A DNA stretch of 64,000 bases from assembly GCF_004379255.2 (NCBI RefSeq), contig NC_056032.1:29733322-29797321 (forward strand), written 5' to 3'. Below, piece by piece: positions 35,055 to 47,500 of the stretch. The position numbers were made by a program, and so were the translations under genes. The notes below the pieces were generated by a model, which saw only the letters and a list, made by a program, of their open reading frames with translations, did not search any database and was not told the origin of the DNA. The first letter of the stretch is position 1. Each line of letters opens with the position of its first letter. The DNA comes from Salvia splendens (taxonomy: Eukaryota; Streptophyta; Magnoliopsida; Lamiales; Lamiaceae).

Positions 35055-36567
35055 TGAAAGGACCTCAGGGCGCTTAGGTGTCGTTCAAGCAAGGATATAT
35101 CCTACTGGTCAGGATAGAGATCCTAACTAAGCCTAGACCCTGGTTTCAAAAATTCCTCAACCCACTTCTACTGATCAGTATAGTGGTGGTAAGGGTCGAA
35201 TCCCACAGAGATGGTGCGTTAAAACTATTGTGGTGATATTCTGGATGGTTTGGTTAGCTACCATGCTCGGGTTGAGTCTCTACCTAGGCAAGAACTTAAA
35301 GGTAATTTCCTACTGACTGGAATGGGGAAAGAAGTGTAGGGGTGCAGCTGTGTACGTGGAAATAGGGGGACATTTTTATAACAGAAAATATTTGGAAGGT
35401 ACGAGATTCTATTTTGGGCTAGACAGATCTGCAGTTTATAACTAAAAGTAAAATCAGAAAATAATTCCCAACATTAGACATGGACTAGGCTGACAGATCT
35501 GCAGGTTATAACTAAAAGTAAAGGACAAAAAGCAAAAAGCATCTAAAAAGCAAAGTGGTCCCCAACATTAGACATGGACATCATCTTCTTCAACAACACA
35601 AACTAAAATCAGAAAATAATTCCAGATTCAACACGGAAACACAGTTTATCAATTCGCGAACGCAGATCCACAAATAAGAACACCAAATCTGAAATCAAAA
35701 CATAGAAAATGCAACTCCGCGTACTGGTCAGCAGGAAAACGAAAACGAACTCAAACAAGACTTCACATGCAGCGATTCACTCACGATCAATAGTTCCACA
35801 TTTAACTAAAGGAATTTTGATGGAAACAAAGAAAGGAAAGTTTCAGCACTTAAACTCCAAGGAACCTTAGATCTAAGCTAACTAGGCGGAATAGGAAGGA
35901 AAAGAAATCAACACCATAACTGAAACGGAAATCAACTTCATATCATAAACACGTTCGGATCTTCCACAAGTACTTCAAAACAGAAAATATCCAAAAGCAA
36001 ACAAAGATCCAACGTAAGGAAAGCAAGTAAATTAAACTACGAAAGTGAATAAAAGTGTTTTGCCACTCCGGGCGATGATATCTCTAACTACGGTTCTGCT
36101 GGCTGGAACGGACGATCTGGAACTCCGGGAACATCTAGATCTTCAAGTGACCATGGCAGTGGCGAGGAACGAGATTCAGGACTGGGCTGAAGGACTGAAC
36201 TCCGAGAGAATTCTACCTAAGAGTGATGATGATGAATTGGTTGATGATCATTCTCTCTCCAAGTGGCTTCCTTTTATAGGGAGGCTTACCCTTGATTTTT
36301 AGGGTAAGACCTTGCAGTGAGATGACTTCTTTGCCCTTAATTGTGATTGAGCAGTCCCAGCTATCCTCCTTCTCCATCTCGAGCCATTTTTGCATGTATA
36401 CTGGTCAGTACGTAATCGTCCTGACGCCCTTTTCACTTGAAGTGTCTGAAACTCTGCCTACTGGCTAGAACGCTTACCCTGCACGCTTAAGCAACTAGTT
36501 TTGCAGATATAATTCAATTATGCACATCATACTGACCCGTAACCTAGGCCTAGAATACGACTTATCA
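35055..36567 (-). mobile_element. Athila LTR 3 (outer 5' LTR), 1513 bp
   Basis: It starts TGAAAGGACC and ends CTTATCA, followed by the ATTAG duplication. It is the promoter-bearing LTR for copy B. It carries a local duplication: GACAGATCTGCAG plus TTATAACTAAAAGTAAA occurs at about 35423 and again near 35491, a feature absent from LTR 1. Confidence 0.9.
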
Positions 36568-36572
36568 ATTAG
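36568..36572. repeat. Right target-site duplication of the Athila insertion (ATTAG)
   Basis: It is identical to 10813-10817. Leaving out the insertion and one copy of ATTAG, the hAT reading frame runs on without a break. Confidence 0.9.
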
Positions 36573-38930
36573 CAAGTGAGACCCTAGAAGCTCTAGCCAT
36601 GGAGGTTGCAGAGAGTCCTAATCCAAATAATGCTAAGCTACCAAAGCCGAACCCGGAAAGAAAGCAAAGGCCAGATGTTTGGAATCGCTGTAGAGCCGAA
36701 TTGGATGGTGATGGTTTTAAGACATATCATTGCATGTATTGTGGCTATAAATATCAGTGAATTACAAGTACATCTGGAATTGGAAACATGCTACGTCATT
36801 TGAAAAATTGTCCTAGAAAGAACCCTGAGGATGTTAGTGAAATTGTGACGGTGGGTAAATCTGAGTTTGATCTTGAGCATTTTCGTGCGTTGCTATGTTC
36901 TGCTATAGTTGTTCATGATTTGCCATTTCGATTCGTAGAATATGAACATATAGTAGCTTGTTTTGAGTACCTCAAGTGGGATATTAAATTGGTTACTAAA
37001 AACATAGTGAAGGCTGATATCTTGAAAATGTATGAATGAGTGTGATTAAGTCAAGATTATGTAAAATACCTGGTAGGTTGAGTTTGAGTTCATATTGTTG
37101 GGTTTTCATTACCTCTGATGGTTATATTTCACTAACATGTCACTTCATTGATAAAGATTGGGTCTTACAAAAGTTTGTGTTGAACTTTTCCTTAATGTCA
37201 TCTCTGCATACTGACGTAACATTGTCTAACAAGTTATTTTATATTCTTTGTGATTGGGGAATTGAAAACAAAGTGTCTAACTTTGGATAATGCTAGTGCA
37301 AATGATTTGTCAGTGGAGTTGTTACTTACACAAATGAATATGAATAATTCACTTCTTTGTAATGGTGAATTCTTTCATATTCGTTGTTGTGCAAATATAG
37401 TCAATTTGGTTGTTCAAGATGGTTTGAAGGATATTGAGCAATATGTTGTGAAGATTCATGAGTGTCAAATATGTGTGAGGTTCAAAAACAAGGAAGCAAA
37501 AGTTTCTGGAATGTATCAGCAGAGTAGGTTTGGATCGTAAGAGAGGTTTGAGGCAAGACGTGACTACTAGGTGGAATTCAACCTTTTTTATGCTTGATAA
37601 TGCATTATATTACATGAAAGCTTTCATGAATTTTCAACTCACTGATTCCAACTATAAGTTTTGTCCTTCATTATAAGAATGGATCAAAATTAAGAAGATT
37701 CGTGTTTTCTTGAGCTTGTTTTATGATGTCTCTAATTTGTTTTCTGGAAGCAGCTACCCTACATATAATCTGTATTTCCGTCCAGTTGTCATGTGCTATA
37801 GTTCATTGAGACAACATCAAAATAGTTCAGACCAGTACACAAAAAAATGGTTGAATTGATGCTACCAAAGTTTGAGAAGTATTGGTCAGATTTCAGAATG
37901 ATCTTGACTATAACTGTAGTCTTTGATCCACGCTATAAGCTTCAGTTTGTGGACTTCTTTTATAAGAAGCTATATGATCCCACTCTCGTCAGTTTTCATT
38001 GGTGAAAGAGAAATTGTTGGCATTGTTTGAAGATTATTGCAAGTTTTATAATGACAAATTTGATATTGATAAAAATGGGAATTCTACTGCAAGCGGACAG
38101 AATTGTGACTTCACAAATGCGGATTCGTGGTAGTGGTGGAGGTAAGTTACTCTCTAATGTTATATGTTGTCAATACTCCCTCCGTCCCACAAGAACATGC
38201 ACTCTTTCCTTTTTAGTCCGTCCCATAAAAATATTCATTTTCTAATCTTGGAAAGTCTTTTCTCTCTAATGAGGTGAGAACCATTCTCCACTAACAATAC
38301 TTTAATTACTTTTTCTCTCTACTTCTCTCTTACTTTACCAATTTATATTAAAACACGTGCCGAACCCAACGTGCATATTCTTTGGGGACAGATGGAGTAT
38401 TATTTGATTTTAATGATTTTTCATTTTTATTTGCATCTTAATGGCAGGAGTTCAATTCATTGGATGCTGAGTTTGGATTGAGCCAATAAAAATCTCAATT
38501 GGAGTTTTACATGGAAGATAACAGATTGGACGTCAAATCCAATCTTGATATACTTAACTATTGGAAATGATCACAATTCAAGTACTCACATGTTGCTTGC
38601 ATGCTCGTGACATTTTGAGCATTCTCATAACTACTGTTGCTTCTAAATCAGTTTTAGTGTTGGTGGAAGAGTTCTTGACCAATATTGTAGTTCACTCAAG
38701 CCAAGCAATGGAGAGGCAATAATTTGCACTAGAGATTGGTTGTTTGGAAAAATAAGGTATTAGTTTTTTATATAGTTAAGGTTAACTTTTTTTATTATTA
38801 TTATAGTTATTTTTATTAATTCTTATTTTCTTTCAAATGTACCAAAAGAGAAATACCAACAAATGACTTAGTCGAAGACTTTTTAAATGTTGATGACGAA
38901 CCTCAAACTGGAAGCTCCACAACCTAAATA
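36573..38930 (+). pseudogene. hAT transposase (BED-finger, RICESLEEPER-like), main body
   Basis: It continues the frame begun at 10760. A BED zinc finger is clear (YHCMYCGYKY, then MLRHLKNCPRK) but has a stop in its middle near 36760. Next come FRFVEYEHIVACFEY (about 36935), LDNASANDLSVEL (about 37275) and GEFFHIRCCANIVNLVVQDG (about 37365), all typical of plant hAT transposases. A region near 37560 reads TTRWNSTF, and VVFDPRYKLQFVDFF lies near 37920. The C-terminal hAT dimerisation region (LDILNYWK, then a decayed VLDQY/LKPSN part) spans about 38540-38760. Stops and frame changes occur throughout, and a MITE interrupts the gene at 38174-38400. The gene cannot make a transposase. Confidence 0.85.
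38174..38400. repeat. Stowaway-type MITE inside the hAT pseudogene
   Basis: The left end TACTCCCTCCGTCCCAC at 38174 and right end GGGACAGATGGAGTA near 38399 form imperfect inverted repeats flanked by TA. The interior has the usual TCTCTCTAATGAGGTGAGAA and ACACGTGCCGAACCC. It is later than the hAT element it interrupts. Confidence 0.75.
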
Positions 38931-39299
38931 GCCTCGGCTTTTGCTACTTCTTGAAAGCATCAAAGGTTAGCCTTTCACTTGGTTTGTACAAATTCCTTTT
39001 CCCCATCTGATTCTTAACTAAATACTCATTGTATAGAAGCCATACAACATATAGAGGACTTGAGGTTTTCAAAACATGCTGCAACTAGCCAAGGAGTTCT
39101 TTTGTTACTATATGAATATGTTAGCTTTATTGAAGATTTGGAACAAAAATGGATATTTTGGATTGTGTTGGAATTTTGTTGTTATATTGTTGATCTAATT
39201 TTATTATTATGTTTCTAAGTGACATGTTTAAAATGGAACATCTTCATGTTATATGGCTTTTTAAAGTCTTGATCAATTTTGAAGCAATCTGTAATCGTC

Positions 39300-39651
39300 T
39301 ATGATATAGCAGGTTCGTGTCATTACTACTGGGTCAACCCAAAGTTTGTGTCTTATCGTGTTTAGGTTGTTGTCATGCTGTTATCGTGTCGGGTCAACCC
39401 AAAGTGGTTCGTGTTGTTATTGTGTTCAGATTGATATCATGTTGTTATCGTGTCAGGTCAACCCAAAGTGGTTCGTGTCGTTAGCGTGTTCAGGTCGTGT
39501 ACGGGTAGTGTTCGGTTTGAAGGTGGCAGATCGGATTTGTGTTCGGGTTTGGGGTTTCCTTAACAGGTTGGGTTCGGGTTTGACCTTATTGGGTTGGATC
39601 GTTATCGGGTCAACCCGGTAACGACCCAATCTGCATGATTTGCCAGTCCTA
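39300..39651 (+). repeat. hAT subterminal repeats
   Basis: A unit built on GGGTCAACCCAAAGTGGTTC and GTTATCGTGTC recurs at least three times with ~70-bp spacing (about 39330, 39400 and 39460), followed by related GGGTTCGGGTTTGACC stretches up to the right terminus. Similar ACACGA and GGGTT motifs occur inside the left terminus (9585-9670). Subterminal repeats are usual transposase-binding regions in hAT elements. Confidence 0.65.
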
Positions 39652-41220
39652 ATATATAGGGTCAATTAATGATTTTGGTTCATAGTATTATGTTTGATAG
39701 CCCAGATTTAAACATTATGAAATGATCTCATTTTTTTTATAAAATAGACGATCTCAATAATTTTCTTGGTAAGACAATTTTGACCGAATTAGTAACTTAA
39801 ACACTAGATTAAAGTCTATTTTTGGTCATAAGCATATGATAATTTTATGATTTTGGCCAAAAACATTATGTTTTGTAGCTTTAGGCAAACATCCTGAATT
39901 GGTCCATTTTAATTACCGGAGCTATTAAATCTTCTCGGTGTTAATATTTCATTTGCAATGTGAATCATGTTGATTTCAACCCAGATCATGACCGATATAG
40001 ATGGAGAATGGTGGTGAAATCATATGGGTTATAAGCCCATCATCCAATCTTCAAAATACTTTCCATGTTTGGCAATGGAATTGCACGTCAAGCAACAAAG
40101 GTGAAGCTAGCGCTTATTTGCGCATGCAATTACATTTATTCTCTCAAAATTCACCACAATGACAACCATTAATTGGTGATATGCCGACAATCAAACTTTT
40201 ACGTCAAGGAGAGCAAGATAGAGGTGATGGTTGGAGATTCAGATTTATTGACGACAGTGGTGGTGCGATTGAATGTTAGAGATTCAGGGACTCAAATCCT
40301 AATTTCTAAAATTTGGATAATTATTTCGACTTTTATATAAAACAAAATTTCAAAAATTAATCAGTAATGTTTGAAGTATTGAATTAATAGTGATCAATTA
40401 AACAGTTTTTTTATTTTATTTTTAAATAATATTAAAGTGTTTAATTACCAATGTTATGAAGTTTGAGGAGAAACATTATGCATACGCAAGAGGGGTTTTG
40501 AAGAGTGAATGATGGACTTGAAAACCCCAAGATTTTGTCGCCCTTCGGTCCATATCTATCGAAATCTAGATTAGATTCACCATGATTCACATCGCGAATG
40601 AAACCATAATACTACTAAAATTTAACGACTCTATCAACTTTTAGCAAAAAATGAATACATTAGTAATGTATTGAACTCAAATTTAGCAAACATAATATTT
40701 TTAATAAAAGCATAATTTTCTATGTGTTTACTATAAAAATGCACTTTAATCTATGATTTAATTAATAAAATTAATAAATGAGTCAAAATAGTTTTGAATG
40801 TTAAATTTAACAACATCGTCACTTTTGTAATAAAATTCAATCTATTTATAAAGTCTAAAATCTGAAAATATTAAACCTAAAGTTTAGAATCCGAAAATAT
40901 TAAACCTACTATATTCATCAAATTTATAAAAAGATCATAACACCGAAAACAAAGATTGGTGGGATTCGATCTACCCTTATGTTATTAAATACTATAATTG
41001 AAAAACGTGCTTAAATTCGCTTAATGCCTAAAAATGGTGAGCAATAAAATAAACAAACAAACATGAATAGTTTTTCCTTTACAAATATGAAAACAAATTT
41101 CCAAATAAAAAGGAATTTCCAAAGCAACTGTGAATTTCTCCAATATTCTTTATTATTACTATAATCTCCAAAATGGCATTTTGAAAACCCCAAATTTACA
41201 CTTTACATTTCCCTTCTCTC
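39652..41220. other. AT-rich intergenic DNA upstream of RAPTOR1, no gene seen
   Basis: No coding frame with a recognisable domain is present. Some phrases are shared with the flank left of the hAT element (TATTTTGGTC and CATA-rich sequence near 9550 and 39815), which suggests an old noncoding repeat. The last 60 bp are pyrimidine-rich. Confidence 0.5.
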
Positions 41221-41573
41221 TTCTCTCTCTGTATATACATACATATATGTGTATCTACGCCTCCATCGACTCTTCCACCGCCGTCACCGCAATCACTCGC
41301 GACTGCGCCGCCTAGGTTTTTACAGAGCTGGATTCTGTCCCCTATCTCTCAGCGCCGCTCCTTCACCGGCTTCGTCGACTAATCATTGCCCGCTTCTTAA
41401 CCTAAATCCCGCCCTCCACATCTTCACTACTCCCCTTCACTGAAGATTGCCTAAAACCATCTCGTTTCCCCATCAATCGGTTTAATTAGGGTTCTTGTTA
41501 TGAGTTTCCCTCCGAAATCAGTTCGACTAGGGCAGGGCTGACGAATAATTTGGAAATTAGGGCACTTTATTTT
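41221..41573 (+). promoter_or_regulatory. RAPTOR1 core promoter and 5' untranslated region with a short upstream ORF
   Basis: A pyrimidine patch (CCCTTCTCTCTTCTCTCTCTG) is followed by TATATACATACATATATG near 41232, a plausible TATA region for a start site near 41260. A 13-codon upstream ORF (ATG at 41500, stop at 41539-41541, MSFPPKSVRLGQG) ends 32 bases before the RAPTOR1 ATG and so is likely inside the leader. A longer frame from 41249 starts too near the presumed transcription start to judge. Confidence 0.5.
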
Positions 41574-44500
41574 ATGGCATTGGGGGATTTGATGGCGGCA
41601 TCGCGGTTTTCACAGTCTACCACGGCGGTTTCGAATCACTTGGAAGATTTCATTGAGAATGGGAATCATGTTGAAGAGGATGGCGAAAGGAATGGATATA
41701 GTAGCAGAAGCATTGTCGATACTAATGATGCCAATTCCCGTGATTTAACGGAGACCGCGAGCAGCAGCTATGTGGAAATGACCACCACGACGAGCATGGC
41801 TTACTTGCCGCAGACTATAGTGTTGTGCGAGCTTCGGCACGAAGGATTTGAGGATTGCGTGCCTGCAGGGCCGTCGGATAGCGGTTTAGTCTCTAAATGG
41901 CGGCCCCGGGATCGAGTAAGTTGTCAAATTATATGGTTATTCAGAAATTTAATTGTCAATGGTTTCTTGCTGTCCACATTGCTAATTTTGTGTTATCAGT
42001 TCCCGAGCTCGGGGCATTGAATATGCTGTTATTGTAGTAATATTGGCGTTATGCGGGTATGATGTCATAATTATAACTTAGTTAAATTTATGAACAATTT
42101 CGTGGAACGAGATGATTGGTGGTGGTGGTTGTGTAGACTGATGCTGTCAGTGTGCTTCAAGCCGTTTTCTCTGTGATTTTTGTTTTGTTCTTGTAGCGAG
42201 CATGATGGTAGATGATCATCGGCCATATTATTATCAAATCCTTCTGTTTAACAAGTTCTTTTTTGTTTTTTGTTTAATTAATTTTTTGACACAAAAAACA
42301 AAATACGGTGCTCCAAATGACTATGCCGTTATTTTATAAAGTTTTTTTTGTTCTTTTTGCTTCCTTTTCTTTCATTTTGTAACATAGTTACCTTTTCAAG
42401 CTCGTTGCAACCGATACATTACGAAAAAAAATTATTAACTTAGGTATAGCAGCCTCATTTTGTTGCTATCTTGATTCTTGATGCATGTGAGATGATGGAA
42501 AGAGTGTATATGTTGCCATCAGCATTTCTTGTAGTTCGAAGTTTGTTTAATGGAATCATGATTGCAATAGAAAATATCCTCTCTACTTCTCTTTTTTCCT
42601 AAATTCTATGGTCCTCCATGCCTTTCTTTTTTATATATCCATCTGCCATTTGCAACCCTGATAGTTTAACTTTCCCCATAATTTATTCTTTAAAGTTATT
42701 TGCTGAACTGAAGTGAATTTCTTTCTAAGGGCTTGGACATGAGAGTTTTTTTTTTTTGATTTAAGTCAAATGATTTTTCTTGTTTTCTGCCGGAAATGTT
42801 TCATAACCTGTTTGTTATTTAAAAGCCAGTCTAAACTGTAAATAGAGCCTCAGGCCTTCTTCAGACAGTCAGTGGGTCTATGCTCATGGTTTCTTGAAAT
42901 TATAGAACTTGTAGGCTTTCGTATTTGGATTCATCTGTTATGTTTCATGTCACAATATTAGTCTTGTAAAATTATTAACCAAACACACTTCATCTTACTG
43001 TGTTAACCTCACATTCGTTGCAGATGAAGACAGGATGTGTTGCCTTAGTTTTGTGTTTAAATATCAGCGTTGATCCACCTGATGTTATAAAGATATCTCC
43101 TTGTGCACGGATGGAATGTTGGATTGGTATAAACTTGTTCTGCTTTTTTCTTCTGAGTTTTGGTTAGCTTTATGTAAGAGACTATGATTTATTTGTTGCT
43201 TTTTCTTAATGGTATGCTATCTACTTCTTACTTATTCGAAGTGAGATTTGTTTATCTTTAAACAAAAAGGTCTTATACAAATACCACTCCTTGTCTGTCA
43301 TTCTGATCAGGCTAACTTGTGCACATGGACACTGTTTTTTCATTTTTATGACACATTTTTTCCCTCATCATTTAACTGCTTGCACACAATATTTATAGCA
43401 TGTTAATTTGTGCGTATAATCTTGTTCATATAAGGACCTGTTGGGATATTCATTAAAAGTGGTGTTTATTACTGATGATACTGCCTTGAAATGTATTGTG
43501 TTAGTTGGTTTTGCTACCCACTGGAGTGAGTTGAAATTACAAATGGTTCAAGAGTAGTTGAGAGTATCATGTGCAGTTTGTCTTTCTCGAGTGGGGGTGG
43601 GGGCTTGCTATGAGAGGGTATGGATGAAAGAGTTAGTGGTGGGACTTTTTACTCCATACAGTTCAGGCAATAACATTCCTGTAAAACGAAAATAAGGATT
43701 GAAAAGCACTTAGCTATCATATATGTGGGTTAGTCTCAGTGCCTGGGTGATATTGCATATTATTGAACAGCTGGTGGTGGACTGTCTATAAGGTTTAGCA
43801 TTGTTCATTTTTTCTCATAAGCTTTTGTATATAAATAAGAAACTGATTAGTAATTTGATGAATGATAATAAAGTATATGTTTGTTCATGTGCCTCTCACT
43901 CTTTGCAGATCCATTTTCAATGGCACCACAAAAAGCTCTTGAATCAATTGGAAGAACCTTGAATCAACAATATGAAAGGTGGCAACCCAAGGTATGAAGC
44001 CATATGCACCATTTCATATCATCATGATTCTTTCATGAATTTACTAATGGATAACTGCATTTTAAAAGGAGTTATTCTGTTTATCCATGCTAAACTGAAC
44101 ATATCATCGCACATATGGACAGGCTCGTTACAAGTATTCATTGGACCCCACTGTTGATGAAGTAAAGAAACTGTGCACAACATGCCGCAAATATGCAAAA
44201 TCTGAAAGAGTTCTGTTCCACTACAATGGACATGGAGTGCCTAAGCCAACTCCAAATGGTGAAATTTGGCTGTTTAATAAGGTCCTATTTTGAGTATATT
44301 TTCTACTTATCCCATCGTTGACACCCCCTTTCCTATTCCACTTTTCTCCAGTTCTCATTTTCTCATATAATTTTTTTATAGAGTTATACACAGTACATTC
44401 CGTTGCCAATAAGTGATTTGGATTCCTGGCTGAAGACACCTTCTATATATGTGTTTGACTGCTCTGCTGCTGGACTCATTGTCAGTGCCTTCATTCAGGT

Positions 44501-47500
44501 AGTTTTCCTTCTGATATTAGTATCATTTATTTCATTCTACATAGTAATTATTTAACATGTAACTCAATTTACAACAGCTCCAAGATTATTCTAGTTCTTC
44601 TTCCGGAGCTCCCACGAGGGATTGCATTTTACTTGCTGCCTGTGAAGCTCATGAGACACTTCCACAAAGTGCTGAGTTTCCTGCTGATGTATTTACTTCT
44701 TGCCTCACGACGCCTATTAAAATGGCTTTAAGATGGTGATCAACTGTCTCTACTACTTCACTGTCAATTATGTTTCTCATTAAAGTATTTTATCAGGTCT
44801 TAATTGAATTTTGAAATTCTAGTGATCGTATTGTGGAATCTACCTGTGATTTGTAGATGGTGAAAAGATGATCTAGGTTTCATGAATTCTTGTCATTCTG
44901 TTTCTGTAATGCCCCAAGGGTGTCTGGCATGTATGATAATGCACAATCTGATAATCTCACCTAAATTTTGAAGAAAAGATCATTCTTGATCCTTGAAAAC
45001 TGATTCTTTGCAAAGTTATGAATTTTATAGCCATATATATTCGTATTTTTCCCATATACACCCAGATTTCTCCTGTTTTCAGTGCATTTGTGATTGCTTC
45101 AATCTGAGAAAACATGATTGCTTAAGAAGGCATCTTTTGCTTATATTATAACTTTCTGGTTATTTTTTTTCCTAGTTATATTTTAAAGAGTTTGGACATT
45201 TTTATGCAACAATTCTTCAGGTTTTGCACTCGATCGCTGCTGCACGAGTCCTTTGATTATTCTCTGATAGATAGAATTCCTGGACGCCAAACAGACAGGA
45301 AGACCCTTCTTGGGGAATTGAACTGGATATTCACAGCTGTAACTGACACTATCGCCTGGAATGTACTTCCACATGGTAATAAAATAGAGAGAATTTCATG
45401 TGATCATTGCATACTCTAATTTGGAAAGCATGGTAATGGTAATTTTGGAATTGTGAACTTGAATTTCAGACTTGTTCCAGCGGTTGTTCAGGCAAGATCT
45501 TTTGGTTGCCAGCTTGTTTAGAAACTTTTTGCTGGCTGAAAGGATAATGCGATCTGCAAATTGTTCACCAATTTCATATCCAATGTTGCCACCTACACAT
45601 CAGCATCATATGTGGTAACTTTAGTTTATTATTTTCCCCACATACACTTCACTTTTTCATGTAATGATATTGATCTGTATGTTTATTTTATTCTTGTTCT
45701 CCACAGGGATGCATGGGACATGGCTGCTGAAATCTGTCTTTCTCAGCTTCCAAGTTTAGTCGAGGACCCAAATGTAGAGTTCCAGGTATCTACGGCAAAC
45801 TTTTTCCCACATTTGCCTCAGCAACATATTCTTAGTATAGGATGGATATTAGAAAACCAACTGTATAGGATGGATGTTAGAAAACCAGCATACAAGCACA
45901 TCTGACTGTTTTATGTTTTTAGTTAACTGAAATACAACCTGATTTGCTAATTTTTGTTTTCATTACCAGCCAAGCCCATTTTTCACTGAGCAGCTAACAG
46001 CTTTTGAAGTGTGGCTTGATCATGGATCAGAACATAAAAAGCCTCCGGAGCAGTTACCCATTGTTCTTCAGGTCTGACTCACTTTAGTATACATTTTTCT
46101 GTAAACTTCCTCTCTATTATTTTAGCTAGTTTTATTTTTGAAGGTGATTACAAAACATTTTAAATTTCTCGGCATCTATTTTCTGTTGAAGGAGAACATG
46201 TTTCTATGCTTCTTATATAGTTTTATGTCGTGTCCTAGATATTTCCTGCTACTTACCGCACCCCTCTTCTTTCTATTTGTCACTCAGGTCTTACTCAGTC
46301 AATGCCATAGATTTCGGGCTCTGGTGCTCCTTGGTAGATTTCTGGATATGGGACCTTGGGCCGTGGAACTGGTACCTTTTATGGATCTGTTGTTTGTTAA
46401 CTTGTTAATGAGTTGATATTGGACTGTGTATTGACATATTTTTGCACTGTTGTACTTGTTCCCATTGCAGGCCTTATCTGTTGGAATATTTCCTTATGTC
46501 CTGAAGCTCTTACAAACTACCACTCCAGAGCTGCGACAAATTCTTGTGTTCATCTGGACAAAGATCCTAGCGCTGGATAAGGTGAATATTGAATATTTTC
46601 TCTGTAATTTCCTATTTTGAATTATTCAACATAGCTCTCATCAGTTTCCAGAAAGTGGCATTTTGTGGGAGACATCACCTTTTTGTATAGCTTTGGTTAG
46701 ATCAAGTGAAATGACTACTTATACTAGCAAGCAAAACCTTGACATGCGTGTTCTTGCAGTCTTGTCAGGTCGATCTTGTGAAGGATGGAGGGCACGCATA
46801 CTTCATTAGGTTTCTTGATAGTGTTGAAGCCTATCCTGAGCAACGTGCGATGGCTGCATTTGTGTTGGCCGTCATTGTAGATGGTCATAGACGGGGTCAG
46901 GAGACCTGCATTGAAGCTGGTCTTATACATGTTTGCCTCAAGCACCTCCAGTGCTCATCTCCTAACGAGGCACAAACTGAACCTTTGTTCCTTCAGTGGA
47001 TATGCTTGTGCCTTGGGAAACTATGGGAGGACTTTTCAGAGGCTCAACTGTTAGGCCTGCAGGCTGATGCGTCTGCTACTCTTGCTCCTCTACTTTCCGA
47101 GCCCCAACCAGAGGTCTTACTTTTTTATGAGTTTTATTTGTTGTTAGTTTCTGGTTGAAATCTAATTCTCCCTCCGTTCCATAGTAGTGGAGTCATTTTA
47201 CCATTTTGGTACGTTCCATAGTAGTGGAGTCATTTCCCTTTTTAGTAAAAGTCAACACTTCTTCTCACTTACTTTACTCTTTCTTACTTTATTCTCTCTT
47301 CATCTCTCTACCTTTTTCATTTCCTACTTCATTCTTCCTTTACTTAACTCACTTAACACAATTTTTCTTAAATCACGTGCCGAAAAGAAACGCCTCACTA
47401 CTGCGGAGCGGAGGGAGTAGTAATCAATGAACAGAGAGCATGTGCAAATTTTGTGATTGTTTTCCTTAATCTCTGTACTTACAGTTGATATACATTACGT

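Larger units (their letters stand above)
10818..36567 (-). mobile_element. Athila-type Ty3/Gypsy retrotransposon array: LTR-internal-LTR-internal-LTR
   Basis: Three LTRs (10818-12303, 23871-25394, 35055-36567) alternate with two internal regions, all in the same minus-strand orientation. Only the outer LTRs are bordered by the 5-bp duplication ATTAG, so the whole block occupies one insertion site. Both internal regions begin next to a primer site matching tRNA-Asp, typical of Athila/Tat elements, and encode fused gag-pol followed by a further ORF. The reverse-transcriptase motifs YSGYFQI and FMDDFTVYG fit Athila. The repeat unit is ~11.2-13 kb. The form could arise by unequal recombination between LTRs or by mis-assembly. 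Confidence 0.9.
9570..39651 (+). mobile_element. Decayed hAT transposon, split by the Athila insertion
   Basis: The left end TAGGGCTGATAATTT and right end GATTTGCCAGTCCTA are imperfect inverted repeats of the TAGGGCTGGCAAA type common in plant hAT elements. The outside flanks ATATATAT (9562-9569) and ATATATAG (39652-39659) match at 7 of 8 bases, fitting the 8-bp hAT target duplication. Leaving out the 25.8-kb retrotransposon, the hAT is about 4.3 kb and holds one broken transposase gene. The right subterminal region carries ~70-bp repeats. A possible 5' untranslated exon ends at a GTAAGA donor near 9955, with an acceptor near 10742. Confidence 0.8.

Noticed and set aside
39653..40290. A MULE- or Harbinger-type element suggested by phrases shared with the left flank of the hAT
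   Set aside because: No inverted ends or target duplication could be found; only short shared phrases remain.
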